From assembly GCA_948099385.1 (NCBI GenBank), contig CANUEZ040000108.1, forward strand, positions 1,188,001 to 1,252,000: a DNA stretch of 64,000 bases. Direction: 5' to 3'. Below are positions 34,151 through 45,091 of this stretch, one piece after another. Position 1 is the stretch's first letter; each line of letters begins with the position of its first letter. Under the pieces are notes generated by a model. The model saw nothing but the letters and a program-made list of their open reading frames with translations. It made no database searches and was not told the origin of the DNA. This stretch comes from Fasciola hepatica. Taxonomy: Eukaryota; Platyhelminthes; Trematoda; Plagiorchiida; Fasciolidae. The position numbers and the translations under genes are program-made.

Positions 34151-35382
34151 AACGGAGAGAAGATATAAGTCTGGAGATGCAAGAATTCCGTTTACTCTCG
34201 TCATCCGCGGATGCAAAACGTGTTAGTATGTATACATGGTACAACAGGGGGGGGGGGGTAAATGCAACAATAAAGTATGCACGATCGAAAGTTCTTACAT
34301 CACCTACGGGTGAAGTCCGTCGTGTTGAAGTTTAAGTAAACAAACATTTTGGGTCAATCGTTTTTGTGCACAGGGTGCTGGCTGATGCATCATGATAAGA
34401 ATAGCTTCACTGACCGCTGGTAATTTCGGTGTTTGATTTAGCAACAATGCTTTAGGGCACTGGGTCAGGTCAACCTTGTGATCTGATGCAAACAAGTGTC
34501 TCCCAATCGAAGAAGCGATAACAGTTTGCTTGTTCTACATATTTTGTGAACCGGGCTTCATGATGGGACTCTACTGCGCAAAGTCCACGGAAGAGCAGCT
34601 TGGGCGGACATTATTTACAATTCTCCAGCTTCGCTTCAATGGCTCGCAAAGGTGGAATGGTCAAAACTCTTTTCAATAGAGCCCATGAAATCTATGCAAA
34701 AGATGAAATACAAAAAGGAGAGTAGTTCATAAGAAGAAAACTGCTGGCCAAAGGTTATCCGGAAAACTTCGTCAGGCAACATCAGAAGCCGAGACTTCTG
34801 CGCGAGAAAGCAATGAACTTCGAGAAGAAGCAAGTTATATCACTTTGCCTTTCAAGGGAGATCATTTGTCCAATCAGGTAAATCGTAATCTTAAGTCAGC
34901 TCTAAAGCACACATACCCGGCGGCGCAGTTGCGTTTGCTGCAGACGACCAAAAGGTTATGATTTAAAAGTCACTGAAACTGTCTTGCTCATTCCAATGTC
35001 TCACTTATTGTCTATCAGTTCACTCGCATTTTCGGTGACATATACGTTTGCTGGACGGATCTTTGCTCGACTTGACGAGTGTCAGAACACATACCCAAAT
35101 GGTTGTCAAACTAGATGACGCAACCTGATGGGGCAATACACAGCGAATTGAAACCGCCAGCTTCTTCCATTGGAAGACACTTGTTTGCATAAGATCACAA
35201 GGTTGACCTGACCCAGTGCCCTAAAGCATTGTTGCTAAATCAAACACCGAAATTACCAGCGGTCAGTGAAGCTATTCTTATCATGATGCATCAGCCAGCA
35301 CCCTGTGCACAAAAACGATTGACCCAAAATGTTTGTTTACTTAAACTTCAACACGACGGACTTCACCCGTAGGTGATGTAAG
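34146..35382 (+). mobile_element. Penelope-like element fragment with inverted end repeats
   Basis: Plus strand about 34,640-35,340: ARKGGMVKTLFNRAHEIYAK, then RRKLLAKGYPENFV, matching the region between the RT and endonuclease of Penelope-like elements. Next come RVSEHIPKWLSN, SSIGRHLFA, DHKVDLTQ and HQPAPCAQKRLTQNVCLL, which fit a degraded GIY-YIG endonuclease C terminus. The RT is missing. The last ~220 bases (35,160-35,382) are repeated in inverted orientation at 34,516-34,295. A further ~145 bases (34,294-34,150) match 43,866-44,010. Inverted partial copies at the left end are a known habit of this class. Stops and frameshifts show it is dead. Confidence 0.7.
34295..34516 (-). repeat. 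Left inverted arm of the Penelope-like element
   Basis: Reverse complement of about 35,160-35,382, starting at CTTACATCACCTACGGG. On the minus strand it encodes the same GIY-YIG tail (DHKVDLTQCPKALLLNQTP, QKRLTQNVCLLKLQH). It keeps a single CTTAC at the point where BEL copy 1 interrupts the right arm. Confidence 0.9.
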
Positions 35383-35759
35383 TGTAACAGCCGGAGGTGG
35401 AAAATCCCCCTTTTTCCTTCGCAATTCAGTGTTTTTCCAAACATCACTCATTTCCATACACTTTTGACTTGTCTTTACGAACTGGTTGTTTTTCTGGACC
35501 AATTGTTGTTTGTTCGCGCCCAGAGCGCTACTTTGGCACATCCTTGTTCAGGACCTGCGTGACGCACGTGCTGTTTCCTCACACGCTGCTATTCGGTTTC
35601 TCGTTGTTGAGTCCTTGTGATCGTATTATTGAGGTTTGTATATTGTTTATGTCATTGTTTATTGTAATAATCTAGTATCGTAGAATATCACGGATAATCG
35701 TCTTTTGATTTCGGGATCCGTTGCGAATTTGGCTACGCATTGCTCAAACGTTCGTTACA
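35383..35759 (+). repeat. 5' LTR of BEL copy 1
   Basis: 377 bp, TG...CA ends. It differs from the 3' LTR at several sites, among them ACTGGTT versus ACAGGTT and TTTCGGG versus TTTTGGG. The 5' LTR of copy 2 shares both of these variants. Confidence 0.95.
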
Positions 35760-35800
35760 ATACTCAATAGATCAATTTGGAACGAGGAAAAACACGCAAA

Positions 35801-37168
35801 ATGCCAAGAAAAGGATCAAAAGCAGCCGAATCCGGACAGGAAGTAATACGGCAAGTCTCTGGGGAGGTTTTGGGTACATATGATTCTTTAGTTAATGCTA
35901 GATCGCCTAGTCCTGTCAGTGCTAGTTCATGTATTATTGAGAACAATATTGGTTGTAAGGATGTCGATTTATATAAGCTGAGAATACTAGAACTAGAGCA
36001 ACAGTTACTATCGGCTAGGCTACAGGCGCAGGAAGCAGAGAAGTGTTCAAAGAAACAGCGAGAGCATGAGACCAGTGACTTCGACACTTCCGATAGATTA
36101 GGGTGCGATAAGGTAGGGAACCCCACGTCGGTCGCCGACTACAAACCACCATCGATCGATCTGCCTAGAGTGGAGTTAACGGTTTTCGACGGGCGAGCTG
36201 AGCAATACTGCAAGTTTGTCAAACAGTTCGAGACGTTCGTTGAAAACAAGGTAACCGACCCTGGGCAAAGGCTTCTCTACCTTACTCACTACTACCGAGG
36301 CCGTGCAAGAGAAGCTATCGACGGGTGCACCATGCTCGACCCAGAACAAGGCTACACAAGGACAAGGAAGATTCTAAGAGACTTGTTTGGCCAACCTTTC
36401 AAAGTAGCCCGTAACCTAATAGAGGCAAAGAGAACCAAGGGCGACGTCTACACCATGGCCGACCTGGTGATCAAGATGCAGAACTGCTCAATAGCCCTCG
36501 ACCATTCAGGTTACAGGGCTGACCTAGACGCCATGCACACTTCGGAAGGCATAGTCCGTCACCTCTCTCCCGAACTACAGGGTCGGTGGGCGGAAGAAGC
36601 AGAACGGATAACCCGAAGCGACAGAGAAGCCAACTTCGAAGACCTGACCGAATACTTAGACAGGCAAACGAAGATAGCTGACAGCAGATTCGGCCGACTC
36701 ATCCGGGACAGCAGCCGAGCAAACAAGCCCAGTACTAGCCAAGTCCAAACCCCAGTTCGGGAACATCCAAAGTACCAGCCTTGGACCACTACACACGTCA
36801 TTTCACGAGATGCTACGGCGAAACCAAATTGCAGATCCTGTGGTACTAGCCATGGCCTACCAGAATGCCCCAAGTTCGGCAACGCCACAATAGACGAACG
36901 GTGGGGAATGGCGAGGATCGCAGGAGCACGTTTTATCTGTCTCAACACCACGCACCGGGCAGCAGCCTGTAGGACAAGGAATCGATGTGGTTACGAGGGC
37001 TGCACGGGCAGACACCATCGGCTGCTGCATCAGGCGAGAGTAACCATATCCGAGGCGAGTGCCAAGCCCAGCGTGATTTGTTCAACTTCACAATCTGCCA
37101 GTAAACCGGTACGTTTAGGCGTAGTGGCCGTGGGAGTAGTGACCCCGACTGGGATAGTCAAGGCGTAG
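35801..37168 (+). pseudogene. Gag-like protein of BEL copy 1
   Basis: The start is the ATG at 35,801 (MPRKGSKAAESGQ); earlier codons in the frame lack ATG. Features: a coiled-coil-like stretch (LRILELEQQLLSARLQAQ); a gag capsid-like region of the DUF1759 type (VELTVFDGRAEQYCKFVKQF, LLYLTHYYRGRAREAIDGC, LRDLFGQPFKVARNLIEA); then a Cys/His-rich region (CRSCGTSHGLPECPKF, CRTRNRCGYEGCTGRHHRLL). One Cys position of that region (GACFIC in copy 2) is Arg here (GARFIC). It is terminated by TAG at 37,166, just before the protease active site AFVDSGSDTT. In this superfamily gag and pol normally form one polyprotein, so the TAG is probably a nonsense change. Confidence 0.88.
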
Positions 37169-40100
37169 GCTTTCGTTGATAGTGGATCCGACACCACTTT
37201 AGTGAAAGAGCGGTTTGCCGACAAACACCAACTGGCTAAAGTGCGACGTCGTTAGCAGTGAGCACGGTGGGCGGAACACAGGTAATGACTGCCGGTAGAT
37301 TAAGGCTGCAACTCATCTCTCTAGACACTAACGAGGAAATTGAACCAACGGAGGCATTCACGTTAGCGGATCTCCCCACGCGAGCACCAAGATCGGTGAA
37401 CGCAATCGTGACTCGGTGGCCCCACCTGCAGGATGTAACCGTTGTAGACTGGGAAGATGATGAAGTGGATCTTCCCGTCGGCTGCGACGTGCCAGAGGCG
37501 CATTGGGTGCTTGACCAGAGAGTGGGCGACCGCCAAGCACCTTATGCCGTACGCACGGCTCTGGGATGGATGTTATACGGTCCAGTAGGGGTACGCGGTT
37601 CCGTGAATTACTTATCCGCCGAAACGGACCGCATAGAGTATCATCTGCAACGGCTGTATGAAAAGGAGTTTCATGACATCGGAGACGAAAGACCGACGTT
37701 GTCTCAAGAGGATCAATTCGCTCTACAAACGGTGCGGCAAGGCACTAGAGGCCTCAAAAAACAGTTCGAGATTTCCCTCCCATGGCGCACACCGGTCGAC
37801 CCGTGGACTGACAACATAAATTATGTTCTCCAACGATTACTACGACTAAAAGAACGCTTCATTCGAGACCAGAATCTGTGGGAACGATACGCGGATTTGA
37901 TGAAGCGAAACGAGGCCCTCGGTTACGTTGTAAAGGTGCCTGTCAACACCGAAAGCAAAAGGAGTATCTGGTATCTGCCTCACCATCCGGTTATCAACCC
38001 CAAGAAACCCAATAAACTGCGGGTGGTTTTTGACTGTGCGGCCAAGTTCCAGGGCAAGTCGTTAAACGATCGCCTACTACAGGGGCCTGACTGGACCACA
38101 CCACTGATCGATGTTTTGTGCCGTTTCAGAGTGGGTTAAGTGGCTTTGTCTGCTGACATTAGGGAAATGTTCCATCAGGTGAAGATTCCGGTAGGAGAAC
38201 GAGATGCTTTGCGTTTCCTGTGGTGGGAAGGAAGCGACCGGGACAACGCAGTGGTGAATTATAGGATGACCGTCCACCCCTTCGGAGCCATATCGTCACC
38301 ACTTTGTGCCAACTACGCCCTCCGAGAATCAGCGAACAAACATGGCGATCTAGTACATCGGACGGTGGTAGAAAGCGTCAGCAGGAACTTCTACATCGAC
38401 GACTACCTTGGGTCTTTCGATGATGTGGAATCAGCTCTAGAGCAGTTCAGGGGTCTGACGAGATTGCTGGAAGAGGGCGGCTTCCATCTAACTAAATGGA
38501 TGTCGAACGCTTCAGAAGTGCTGAAGGTCATCCCGTATCACGAAAAGGCCGATAGGGTTAGAGATTTGGACGGCTCTCCACTTCCTATCGAGCGCACCTT
38601 AGGGATACAATGGGACGCGGAAACGGACGATTTTGTTTTGGAACTAAACGTTCCCGAGCTGCCAATAACCCGTCGTGGCATACTATCTGCCGTCTCAAGT
38701 TTGTTCGACCCGTCCGGTTTCGTTTCACCATGGCTGCTACCCGGAAAGATCTTGCTGCAGCGGCTGTGCCGTAAGAAAGTTGATTGGGACCAGTCACTGG
38801 ACCGAGGGGACCGGCTGGACTGGGAAGAATTTTTGAACACCTTGAAGAAATTAGGAGACATAAGAATCCCACGATGTTTGACTCCTGGCCATACGACACG
38901 GACTGGAGAACTACATGCCTTTTCCGATGCATCCGAAGTCGGTTATGGAGCTGTGGTGTACGGACGATGGTGCGCAGGAGATGGACAATATACCACGAGG
39001 ATCCTGTTCACCAAAGCCCGCGTTGCTCCACTGAAGTCGGTCTCAATCCCACGCCTTGAACTCAGCGCAGCCGTGTTGGCAGTCAGGGTGGTGCAAGCTG
39101 TGAAGAGATGTTTCAATCTCTACATTTGGTCGGTGAGCTTCTGGACGGATTCAACGATAGTAATTTACTATATCAACAACGTCCGGAGCCGGTTTAGTAC
39201 TTTCGTTGCTAACCGGCTCACGATTATTCACGATGAATCAGCCACGCACCAGTGGAGTCATGTCAGGTCTGGCGATAATCCGGCCGACCTGTGCTCCCGA
39301 GGTGCGAACAACTTCAGGCAACTGGACACGTGGACGAGAGGGCCGAACTTCCTGCAATTGCCCAAACAGGACTGGCCCGTGTTCGAATTAAAACCGCCTA
39401 CGGAAGTGGAACTGGAGATCAAAGGCGTAGTGATAGCAACCAACGTCGTCGAAGCGTCATCCATTCTATCACGACTGGTCAGGTTTTCTTCCTGGATGAA
39501 GACGCTTCGTTCGCTAGTTTGGCTAACCAGGTTCAAGAGAAATTTACTAGTCAGGAAAGGGCTACGGCCCTCAGGTCGGATACGGGTCGGCCCGATAGGT
39601 CCCGATGAGCTACAAGCGGCAGAGTACGATATTTTCAGAATGATACAACGCGAGGCTTTCGCCCGAGAACTCAAGAGGGCGGAAGAAGTGGGGACGACCA
39701 ATAAAGACATGCTATCTCCAAGAGGCAAGCTGAAGCGTTTAAACCCCAAACTCATCGACGGACTGCTGCGGGTAGATGGTAGGCTGACCAACGCCCACCT
39801 GAACTTCGACACAAAGTATCCTATACTGCTGCCTGCGAGACAACCTGTAGTAGAGCTAATGATTCAACACGTCCACGCCGTGGAGGGAAATGCCGGGGAA
39901 AGTCACGTGACGAGCGTCATCCGAAAGCGTCTTTGGTTGTTGAGAGGACGAGAGACTGTAAAACGCGTAATCCGACGGTGTGTGCAATGCAGGAGACGCA
40001 ATGCCATAGCAGGCAAACAACTCATGGCCCCACTAACAGAATGCAGGGTGACTACGGGCTGGTGGCCGTTCAGTGACACCGGGTTGGACCATTTCGGGCC

Positions 40101-40980
40101 CTTGTGGATCAAGTGCGGGAAAAGATTAGAAAAGCGATACGGATGTATCATGACGTGCATGAAGTCACGTGCGGTACACCTAGAAGTCGCACATTCGATG
40201 ACGACCGATTCGTTTCTACGGGCCTTGCAAAGATTTATCAACCGACGGGGCGTACCGGCCTATATATACTCAGATAATGGATCGAACTTTGTGGGCGCTC
40301 ACCGGGAATTGCAGCGTTGGCACAAGAACATAAACAGGGACGAACTGCAGGATCGAACCGTGGCCTACGGCATACGATGGCATTTCAACCCCCCACAGGC
40401 CAGCCACCGAGGCGGCATATAGGAACGCATGATCCGGTCCGCCAGACGGATATTGCTGTCAATCATGGAGCAGCAACCGCCCGACGACGAGACGCTGAAC
40501 ACCGTCATGACTGAGGTGGAGCGAATCCTGAACAACCGCCCCCTGGTTCCAGTATTGAACGGCGACCCCAACCACCTGGTGCTCACCCCAAACGACTTGT
40601 TGACGTTAAGGTCGAACGAGGGTTTCCAAGGGCCGATAAACCTTCGTGGGAGCTACCTCCACGGGTGGAAGCAAGCGAACTATCTGGCCAAGGTCTTCTG
40701 GAGGCGATGGCTACGGGAGTACCTACCGGCTTTGCAGACTCGACAGAAGTGGCTGGCCAAAACAAGACCATTCAAAGTTGGGGACGTGGTTATGATCGCC
40801 GACGAACGCGCACATCTCAGCGCTTGGTCTTTGGGAGTAGTTACGGAAACCATCAAAAGCACTGACGGAATGATAAGAACGGTGAAGGTGAAGACAGCTA
40901 ACGGAGTGCTAATTCGTGACATACGCAGTATTAACCTACTCGAGAGCGAAGACGGAGGAGCTGATAACCCTGAGGCCTAG
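37169..40980 (+). pseudogene. Pol of BEL copy 1: protease, RT, RNase H, integrase
   Basis: The protease motif VDSGSDTT is at about 37,175-37,198. A frameshift near 37,240 then moves the frame for the rest. Pol then reads VGGTQVMTAGRL, the N-terminal RT region, and a TAA at 38,137-38,139. RT motif A (LSADIREMFHQ) and catalytic FYIDDYLGSFD (about 38,390) follow. RNase H is at about 38,900-39,300 (HAFSDASEVGYGAVV, FWTDSTIVIYYI). Integrase has the His/Cys region at 39,860-40,000 (CVQCRRRNA), LDHFGPLW and YSDNGSNFVGA. A TAG at about 40,420 lies directly before ERMIRS, whose Glu should be the third catalytic residue. The C-terminal region (FWRRWLREYLPALQTRQKWL, KVGDVVMI) ends at 40,980. Catalytic residues survive but the frame is closed four times. 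Confidence 0.9.
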
Positions 40981-41680
40981 TAAACCTTTTTCACACCAGT
41001 AATCGAGGTGGATAAAGAAACACCATATATACCACACGGTCTCCGTCAAACACGTTAAGGTGCTCGCGGTCTTTTCGTTGACATTACAGAAGGTTCTTTC
41101 CGATATGTGGTGATGAGTGCGATTCCATTGTACATCCCGATACATACACGCATGCACGACGCACTCTACATCCCGTAAACCCATCAAACATGTGACAGTG
41201 TTCGTTTATTTTGCTTTTTGTTGACGCTACCGAATGCCCCTTGCATATGTGGAAGTAGCGGAGCTCAATTCACACACACATGCTACATTTTACTCGTTTT
41301 CTTGCCACGCGGTCTTTTGTTGACATTGCAGAAAGTCCTTCTTTGATGTGTAGCCATACCTGTGATTTCATTGTACCCCCGGCACACACACACGCACTCA
41401 CACACACACTCAAGCACGTACATCCAGGACCGGACGGCCCCTTACGAGGACAACGTCTATGTGACCATTCACGCCCGCCATCGGTCATTTGGTCTTGTGG
41501 AAGATGTAGACTAGCCTCACGTCTATGTATCCAATGGATTAGGTGCGACCAGTAGTAGAACGTTGACGACGAGCATTAGACGCGCGCACTGACAACAGGG
41601 CCTAGGCAGGTAGGAAGAATCAGTACCTTTATACCGAACCTTTGACTCTGCTGAGGATCCAGGAGGATTTTGGTGGGCGG
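40981..41680 (+). other. 3' untranslated region of BEL copy 1
   Basis: About 700 non-coding bases between the pol stop and the 3' LTR, with a short CA-rich stretch (41,386-41,412). An identical segment is in copy 2. The last 30 bases are purine-rich and probably include the plus-strand primer. Confidence 0.75.
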
Positions 41681-42057
41681 TGTAACAGCCGGTCGTGGAA
41701 AATCCCCCTTTTTCCCTCGCAATTCAGTGTTTTTCCAAACATCACTCATTTCCATACACTTTTGACTTGTCTTTACGAACAGGTTGTTTTTCTGGACCAA
41801 TTGTTGTTTGTTCGCGCCCAGAGCGCTACTTTGGCACATCCTTGTTCAGGACCTGCGTGACGCACGTGCTGTTTCCTCACACGCTGCTATTCGGTTTCTC
41901 GTTGTTGAGACTTTGTGATCGTATTATTGAGGTTTGTATATTGTTTATGTCATTGTTTATTGTTATAATCTAGTATCGTAGAATATCACGGATAATCGTC
42001 TTTTGATTTTGGGATCCGTTGCGAATTTGGCTACGCATTGCTCAAGCGTTCGTTACA
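41681..42057 (+). repeat. 3' LTR of BEL copy 1
   Basis: 377 bp. It has ACAGGTT and TTTTGGG like the 3' LTR of copy 2, plus private changes (GAGACTTT, GTTATAAT, CAAGCG). Confidence 0.95.
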
Positions 42058-42062
42058 CAGCC

Positions 42063-43861
42063 TGTGGCGGATAGAAGTTCTCTAGGCAGAGGGGCCGGTT
42101 GACTTCCACCCGGCAGTACGGAAGCCACTGGCGTCCATCCTGGTTAATGCACTACCCAAGCCGTTCAGCGCATCTTCGGACAGGGGTGCACCACCCGGAG
42201 ATTGGTTTTTATCGATCATCTCACCCGTTTATAGAAGTAGAGACAGAGGAACAAGTAACAGGTACAGGCCAATTTACTTGACGTAAGTGGTGCTTCAGAC
42301 TCCTGCGAGAATACTACGAAACAGATTAGTGAAGCCTTCAGAGGGGACCACGCTGGTGACTGTTAATCAGCATGGGTTCTGACACAGGCGCTCTTGCCTC
42401 TCCAAGCTTATAAGTTTTTTGGACAAGGTACCCAGCCGAGTGGGCCGAGTAGAACAGGTGGAAGTCCGGTATCTGGGTTTCCAAAAATCATTTGATTCGG
42501 TTAACCACAGACTGCTCGAGGCAAAGGTGGAATTATTCCAACTTACGGCTAAAATACAGAAACTGCTTGTACAAAGCCTTAAGGAGGAAGTTTTTCGAGT
42601 GAGAGTGGAAGGCTGATTGTTGGACAATGGGAGACTGCACGGTGGCGTTTCGCAAAGGTCTGTCCTGGGACTCCAGTTTTTCCTGCTATGCATTAACCGG
42701 GGCTTCTTGTTCGCGGATGATTTCAAAGAGGTAGGGGCACCAGATGATGCGGCAGTTTAGCTTGATCTAGATAAGGTAAACCAGTGGTCAGTGGCGTGGG
42801 ATCTTCCCCCAATCTGAGCAAATGCCAACATCTCTTCAAAGGGGAAGGACCGCGGCCCACATTATATACGGGTCTACCAGACAATCAGGAGGAGCTAGCT
42901 GGGACCGAAGAAACCCGGGACCAAGAAGTGAAAGTAAGAGCTGACATTAGGCCACGTAGCCAGTGCCAGAGGCTCATGTAGAAAGTGTGACATACGTTTG
43001 AGCAAAGCGTAGCCAAATTCACAACGGATCCCGAAAGCAAAACTCGATTATCCGTGATATTCTACGATACTAAATTATTGAATGAACAATGACACCAAAA
43101 CAGATACAAACCCCAATTATGAGATCACAAGGACTCAAAAAATGAAAACCGAATTGCGGAGTACGAGCGAGGAGCGAGCGCGTGATGCAGGTCCATAACA
43201 AGGTAATGCCAAAGTAGTGCTCTGGGCGCGAGCAAACAAAAATTGGTCCATAAAAACAAGCAGTGCGTAAAGACAAGTCATTAGTGTAGGCAAGTGAATG
43301 ATGTTGAGAAAAACATGGAACTGCAATGGTTCTAGGGGGATTTTCCCCGATCGGTCGTTACGGAAAAAGCGTAGAGCCCTGCACCAGCTGATGCGAGTGG
43401 CCAGCTCTAGGAAACCGAGGGTCTTATTGCGGCTGTACAAGGCTTTTGTGGGACCTCATATGGAAAGTTTTAAGTGTGGAGATCATAGTAGGTGAGGGAA
43501 ATCAAGGATTTCGAGCAGCCACAAATGCGATTCACGCATTGGTTCGGAGAAGACGGAGGTCTGAGCTGCGAACAGAGGTTGGAGCAACTGGGGTCATGTT
43601 CTCTATAAAGAAGAAGAAAACGGGGCGACCTCGTCTTGGCCTTCAGAATTCTTAAAGGATTTACAGAAGCACTATGTCATGGGGGGGCCTTAATTCAGTT
43701 GCGAGGGTATGGCTGCCCAAGAGGGCACGTAACGACTAATGAGGAGAGAAAGTTTACTCGAGTTACCCTTTTACAGTAAGGATCGCTGATAACTGGAATA
43801 GGCTGCCAGAGGATGTGATAAGCTCGAGAAGTTTTAAACTTCGGGTGCCGTTTGCCCAATT
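42063..43861 (+). mobile_element. CR1-like reverse transcriptase fragment, split by a solo LTR
   Basis: Plus strand, with frame changes: DFHPAVRKPLASILVNALPK, LSIISPVYR and NRYRPIYL (RT start); LARILRNRLVK-like block and NQHGF; QKSFDSVNHRLLEAKVELFQ (motif A, first Asp replaced); QWSVAWDLPPNLSKCQHLFK; RPRSQC at 42,950. The 377 bp solo LTR interrupts here. Then RRALHQLMRVASSRKPRVLL, YKAFVGPHMES, and IADNWNRLPEDVISSRSF (about 43,780-43,830). Its 5' neighbour is an LTR, not its own endonuclease. Sequence on the minus strand right of 50,694 looks like its missing upstream part. Confidence 0.78.
42986..43362 (-). repeat. Old solo LTR of the same BEL family
   Basis: About 377 bp aligned end to end with the LTRs of copies 1 and 2 in minus orientation, but clearly more diverged (estimated around 80% by eye). 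It has no internal element. Flanks are GAAAG (42,981-42,985) and GAAAA (43,363-43,367), an almost intact 5 bp target duplication. It interrupts the CR1-like RT between RPRSQC and RRALHQLM. Confidence 0.88.
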
Positions 43862-44014
43862 TATTAGAACGGAGAGAAGACATAAGTCTGGAGATGCAAG
43901 AATTCCGTTTACTCTCGTCATCCGCGGATGCAAAACGTGTTAGTATATATACATGGTACAACAGGGGGGGGGGGTAAATGCAACAATAAAGTATGCACGA
44001 TCGAAAGTTCTTAC
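43862..44014 (+). repeat. Displaced outer arm of the Penelope-like palindrome
   Basis: Nearly identical in direct orientation to 34,150-34,299 (ACGGAGAGAAGA...GTTCTTAC), including the poly-G tract. In 34.3 kb the next base pairs are the Penelope-like end; here the next is BEL copy 2. If the segment 42,058-44,014 is inverted, this becomes the continuation of the right arm beyond BEL copy 1. Confidence 0.88.
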
Positions 44015-44391
44015 TGTTACGAACGTTTGAGCAATGCGTAGCCAAATTCGCAACGGATCCCAAAATCAAAAGACGATTATCCGTGATATTCTACGATACT
44101 AGATTATTACAATAAACAATGACATAAACAATATACAAACCTCAATAATACGATCACAAGGACTCAACAACGAGAAACCGAATAGCAGCGTGTGAGGAAA
44201 CAGCACGTGCGTCACGCAGGTCCTGAACAAGGACGTGCCAAAGTAGCGCTCTGGGCGCGAACAAACAACAATTGGTCCAGAAAAACAACCTGTTCGTAAA
44301 GACAAGTCAAAAGTGTATGGAAATGAGTGATGTTTGGAAAAACACTGAATTGCGAGGGAAAAAGGGGGATTTTCCACGACCGGCTGTTACA
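44015..44391 (-). repeat. 3' LTR of BEL copy 2
   Basis: 377 bp. Its outer end reads TGTTACGAACG on the plus strand (one substitution from TGTAACGAACG). It has the ACAGGTT/TTTTGGG variants shared with the 3' LTR of copy 1. Confidence 0.95.
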
Positions 44392-45091
44392 CCGCCCACC
44401 AAAATCCTCCTGGATCCTCAGCAGAGTCAAAGGTTCGGTATAAAGGTACTGATTCTTCCTACCTGCCTAGGCCCTGTTGTCAGTGCGCGCGTCTAATGCT
44501 CGTCGTCAACGTTCTACTACTGGTCGCACCTAATCCATTGGATACATAGACGTGAGGCTAGTCTACATCTTCCACAAGACCAAATGACCGATGGCGGGCG
44601 TGAATGGTCACATAGACGTTGTCCTCGTAAGGGGCCGTCCGGTCCTGGATGTACGTGCTTGAGTGTGTGTGTGAGTGCGTGTGTGTGTGCCGGGGGTACA
44701 ATGAAATCACAGGTATGGCTACACATCAAAGAAGGACTTTCTGCAATGTCAACAAAAGACCGCGTGGCAAGAAAACGAGTAAAATGTAGCATGTGTGTGT
44801 GAATTGAGCTCCGCTACTTCCACATATGCAAGGGGCATTCGGTAGCGTCAACAAAAAGCAAAATAAACGAACACTGTCACATGTTTGATGGGTTTACGGG
44901 ATGTAGAGTGCGTCGTGCATGCGTGTATGTATCGGGATGTACAATGGAATCGCACTCATCACCACATATCGGAAAGAACCTTCTGTAATGTCAACGAAAA
45001 GACCGCGAGCACCTTAACGTGTTTGACGGAGACCGTGTGGTATATATGGTGTTTCTTTATCCACCTCGATTACTGGTGTGAAAAAGGTTTA

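Larger units (their letters stand above)
35383..42057 (+). mobile_element. BEL/Pao LTR retrotransposon, copy 1
   Basis: 6675 bp, with 377 bp LTRs beginning TGTAACAGCC and ending TTCGTTACA. Gag and pol are in the usual order (gag with zinc-binding region, aspartic protease, RT, RNase H, integrase, C-terminal domain). A purine-rich tract precedes the 3' LTR (about 41,655-41,680). The 5' flank is GTAAG and the 3' flank CAGCC, so there is no self-matching target duplication. It is exactly as long as copy 2 (44,015-50,689, inverted). Pol carries three nonsense codons and a frameshift, so it is not autonomous. Confidence 0.95.

Noticed and set aside
34295..35382. A DNA transposon or MITE with about 220 bp terminal inverted repeats
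   Set aside because: The inverted arms encode the tail of a Penelope-like GIY-YIG protein and the interior reads as the same element, so an inverted partial copy of a retroelement fits better. The arms also continue past the supposed termini.
38538..40241. Minus-strand open frames of 107-184 codons across BEL copy 1 and their mirror frames in copy 2
   Set aside because: They are antisense shadows of pol; the strand with gag, protease, RT and integrase motifs is clear.
37168..40425. Alternative genetic code or general readthrough, because BEL pol and the RTE frame contain isolated stops
   Set aside because: RAD23 in the same window uses a normal TGA stop, both TAG/TAA and TGA occur among the interruptions, and all elements also have frameshifts.
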